From DASXTS01 sp036505275 (lineage in GTDB: Bacteria; Actinomycetota; Actinomycetes; Mycobacteriales; Pseudonocardiaceae): a stretch of DNA of 5,266 nucleotides. Under the pieces are notes generated by a model. That model was not told the DNA's origin. It made no database searches and saw only the letters and a list, made by a program, of their open reading frames with translations. The translations under genes and the position numbers were made by a program. Shown here in pieces: positions 4,975 through 5,266 of the stretch (the stretch's first letter is position 1; each line of letters begins with the position of its first letter). The stretch lies in contig DASXTS010000193.1 of assembly GCA_036505275.1 (NCBI GenBank), positions 1 to 5,266 of the forward strand, written 5' to 3'.

Positions 4975-5019
4975 CATGGTCGTCCTGCTGGACTCGTGCC
5001 CGAGGTGCCCGACTGCGGC
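4975..5019 (-). pseudogene. Possible second tyrosine-recombinase scrap
   Basis: In a different frame from the integrase above, the translation reads A-A-V-G-H-L-G-H-E-S-S-R-T-T-M. This resembles the L-G-H-x-S-x-x-T-T-M box just before the catalytic tyrosine of many phage integrases. The expected tyrosine does not follow (R-V-S-R-V). It is only 15 residues and may be chance or part of a recombination join. Confidence 0.25.
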
Positions 5020-5051
5020 CCGCCCGGGCACGCATTGTGGGCGGCCGATCG

Positions 5052-5266
5052 TTAGCGCACCGGGGTTACGAAGCCGGTGACGCTGCCATCCACGACGACA
5101 CTGAAGCCGTCCTCGGTGGCCTCCACGTGGAATGTGCACGACGCGGTGGTGGCGAGCGGGGGTGACGAGGAGCCCTTGCTGACCGGCGGATCCGTTTCGG
5201 TGGTCACGTTGCCCTCCGGGTCGGTCACCGTGATGGTGGTCTCGCCGAAGGCCGTCGGAACCAGGA
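5052..5266 (-). CDS. C-terminus of an unidentified protein (5' end beyond the window)
   Basis: Seventy codons precede a TAA (complement of 5052-5054), with the first complete codon at 5264 and strong G/C third-position bias. The peptide is Thr/Val/Gly-rich and beta-like: FGETTITVTDPEGNVTTE, a Ser/Pro linker, then CTFHVEATEDGFSVVVDGSV and TGFVTPVR. It has one cysteine and no membrane anchor at the end. The composition suggests a small beta-rich domain, perhaps of a secreted or phage-type protein, but I cannot name the family. It is outside the integrase remnant and reads toward it. Confidence 0.6.
   Translation of the reverse strand, partial: LVPTAFGETTITVTDPEGNVTTETDPPVSKGSSSPPLATTASCTFHVEATEDGFSVVVDGSVTGFVTPVR

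Noticed and set aside
1..5266. CRISPR arrays, rRNA, riboswitches or long tandem repeats
   Set aside because: No regularly spaced direct repeats, rRNA-like blocks or riboswitch cores were seen on reading either strand.

Overview
The window is high-GC DNA with strongly G/C-biased third codon positions, GGAGG-type ribosome binding sites and GTG/TTG starts. This points to an actinobacterium, perhaps a Micromonosporales-type genome (inference). It is mostly an accessory or scar region beside one ordinary regulatory pair.

Left end (1-680): an ECF-type sigma factor and the start of its zinc-binding anti-sigma factor lie on the minus strand, coupled by an ATGA overlap. From 681 to 1304 there is no intact gene. 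It holds a start-less fragment with clear coding character (721-867), a GC-rich hairpin just after it, and about 400 bases with nothing I can support.

Centre (1305-4390): the main result is a broken gene. A PAPS-reductase/PP-loop-like protein on the minus strand is found in two pieces. The upstream piece (3998-4390) ends at ...K-S-A-C. The downstream piece (1305-1550) begins at W-F-C-P-F-R. Removing 1551-3997 joins them in frame into a plausible Cys-x2-Cys motif. The 2441-bp insert (1551-3991) has 6-bp perfect inverted ends (TTCCCT/AGGGAA) and is flanked by a direct repeat GAACC, so it looks like a transposed unit. It carries no recognisable transposase. Its cargo is a divergent module: a TetR regulator (minus), two tetO-like palindromes, a 77-residue small ORF (plus), and an MDR-family NAD(P)H:quinone oxidoreductase-like gene (plus) coupled to the small ORF by TGATG. 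The operators and the DNA-reading helix closely resemble the tetracycline repressor system. The pocket residues that bind Mg-tetracycline are mostly missing, so a different inducer is likely.

Right end (4391-5266): the 3' part of a tRNA (anticodon loop suggests Val-UAC), missing its 5' half, lies next to the C-terminal remnant of a tyrosine integrase. This is an attP-like or tandem-junction layout of an integrative element. A weaker second integrase-like scrap follows, then the C-terminus of an unidentified protein running off the window.

Interpretation: an old integrative element at a tRNA gene has decayed, and one of its genes (PAPS-reductase-like) was also hit by a small cargo-carrying transposon bringing a TetR-controlled oxidoreductase.
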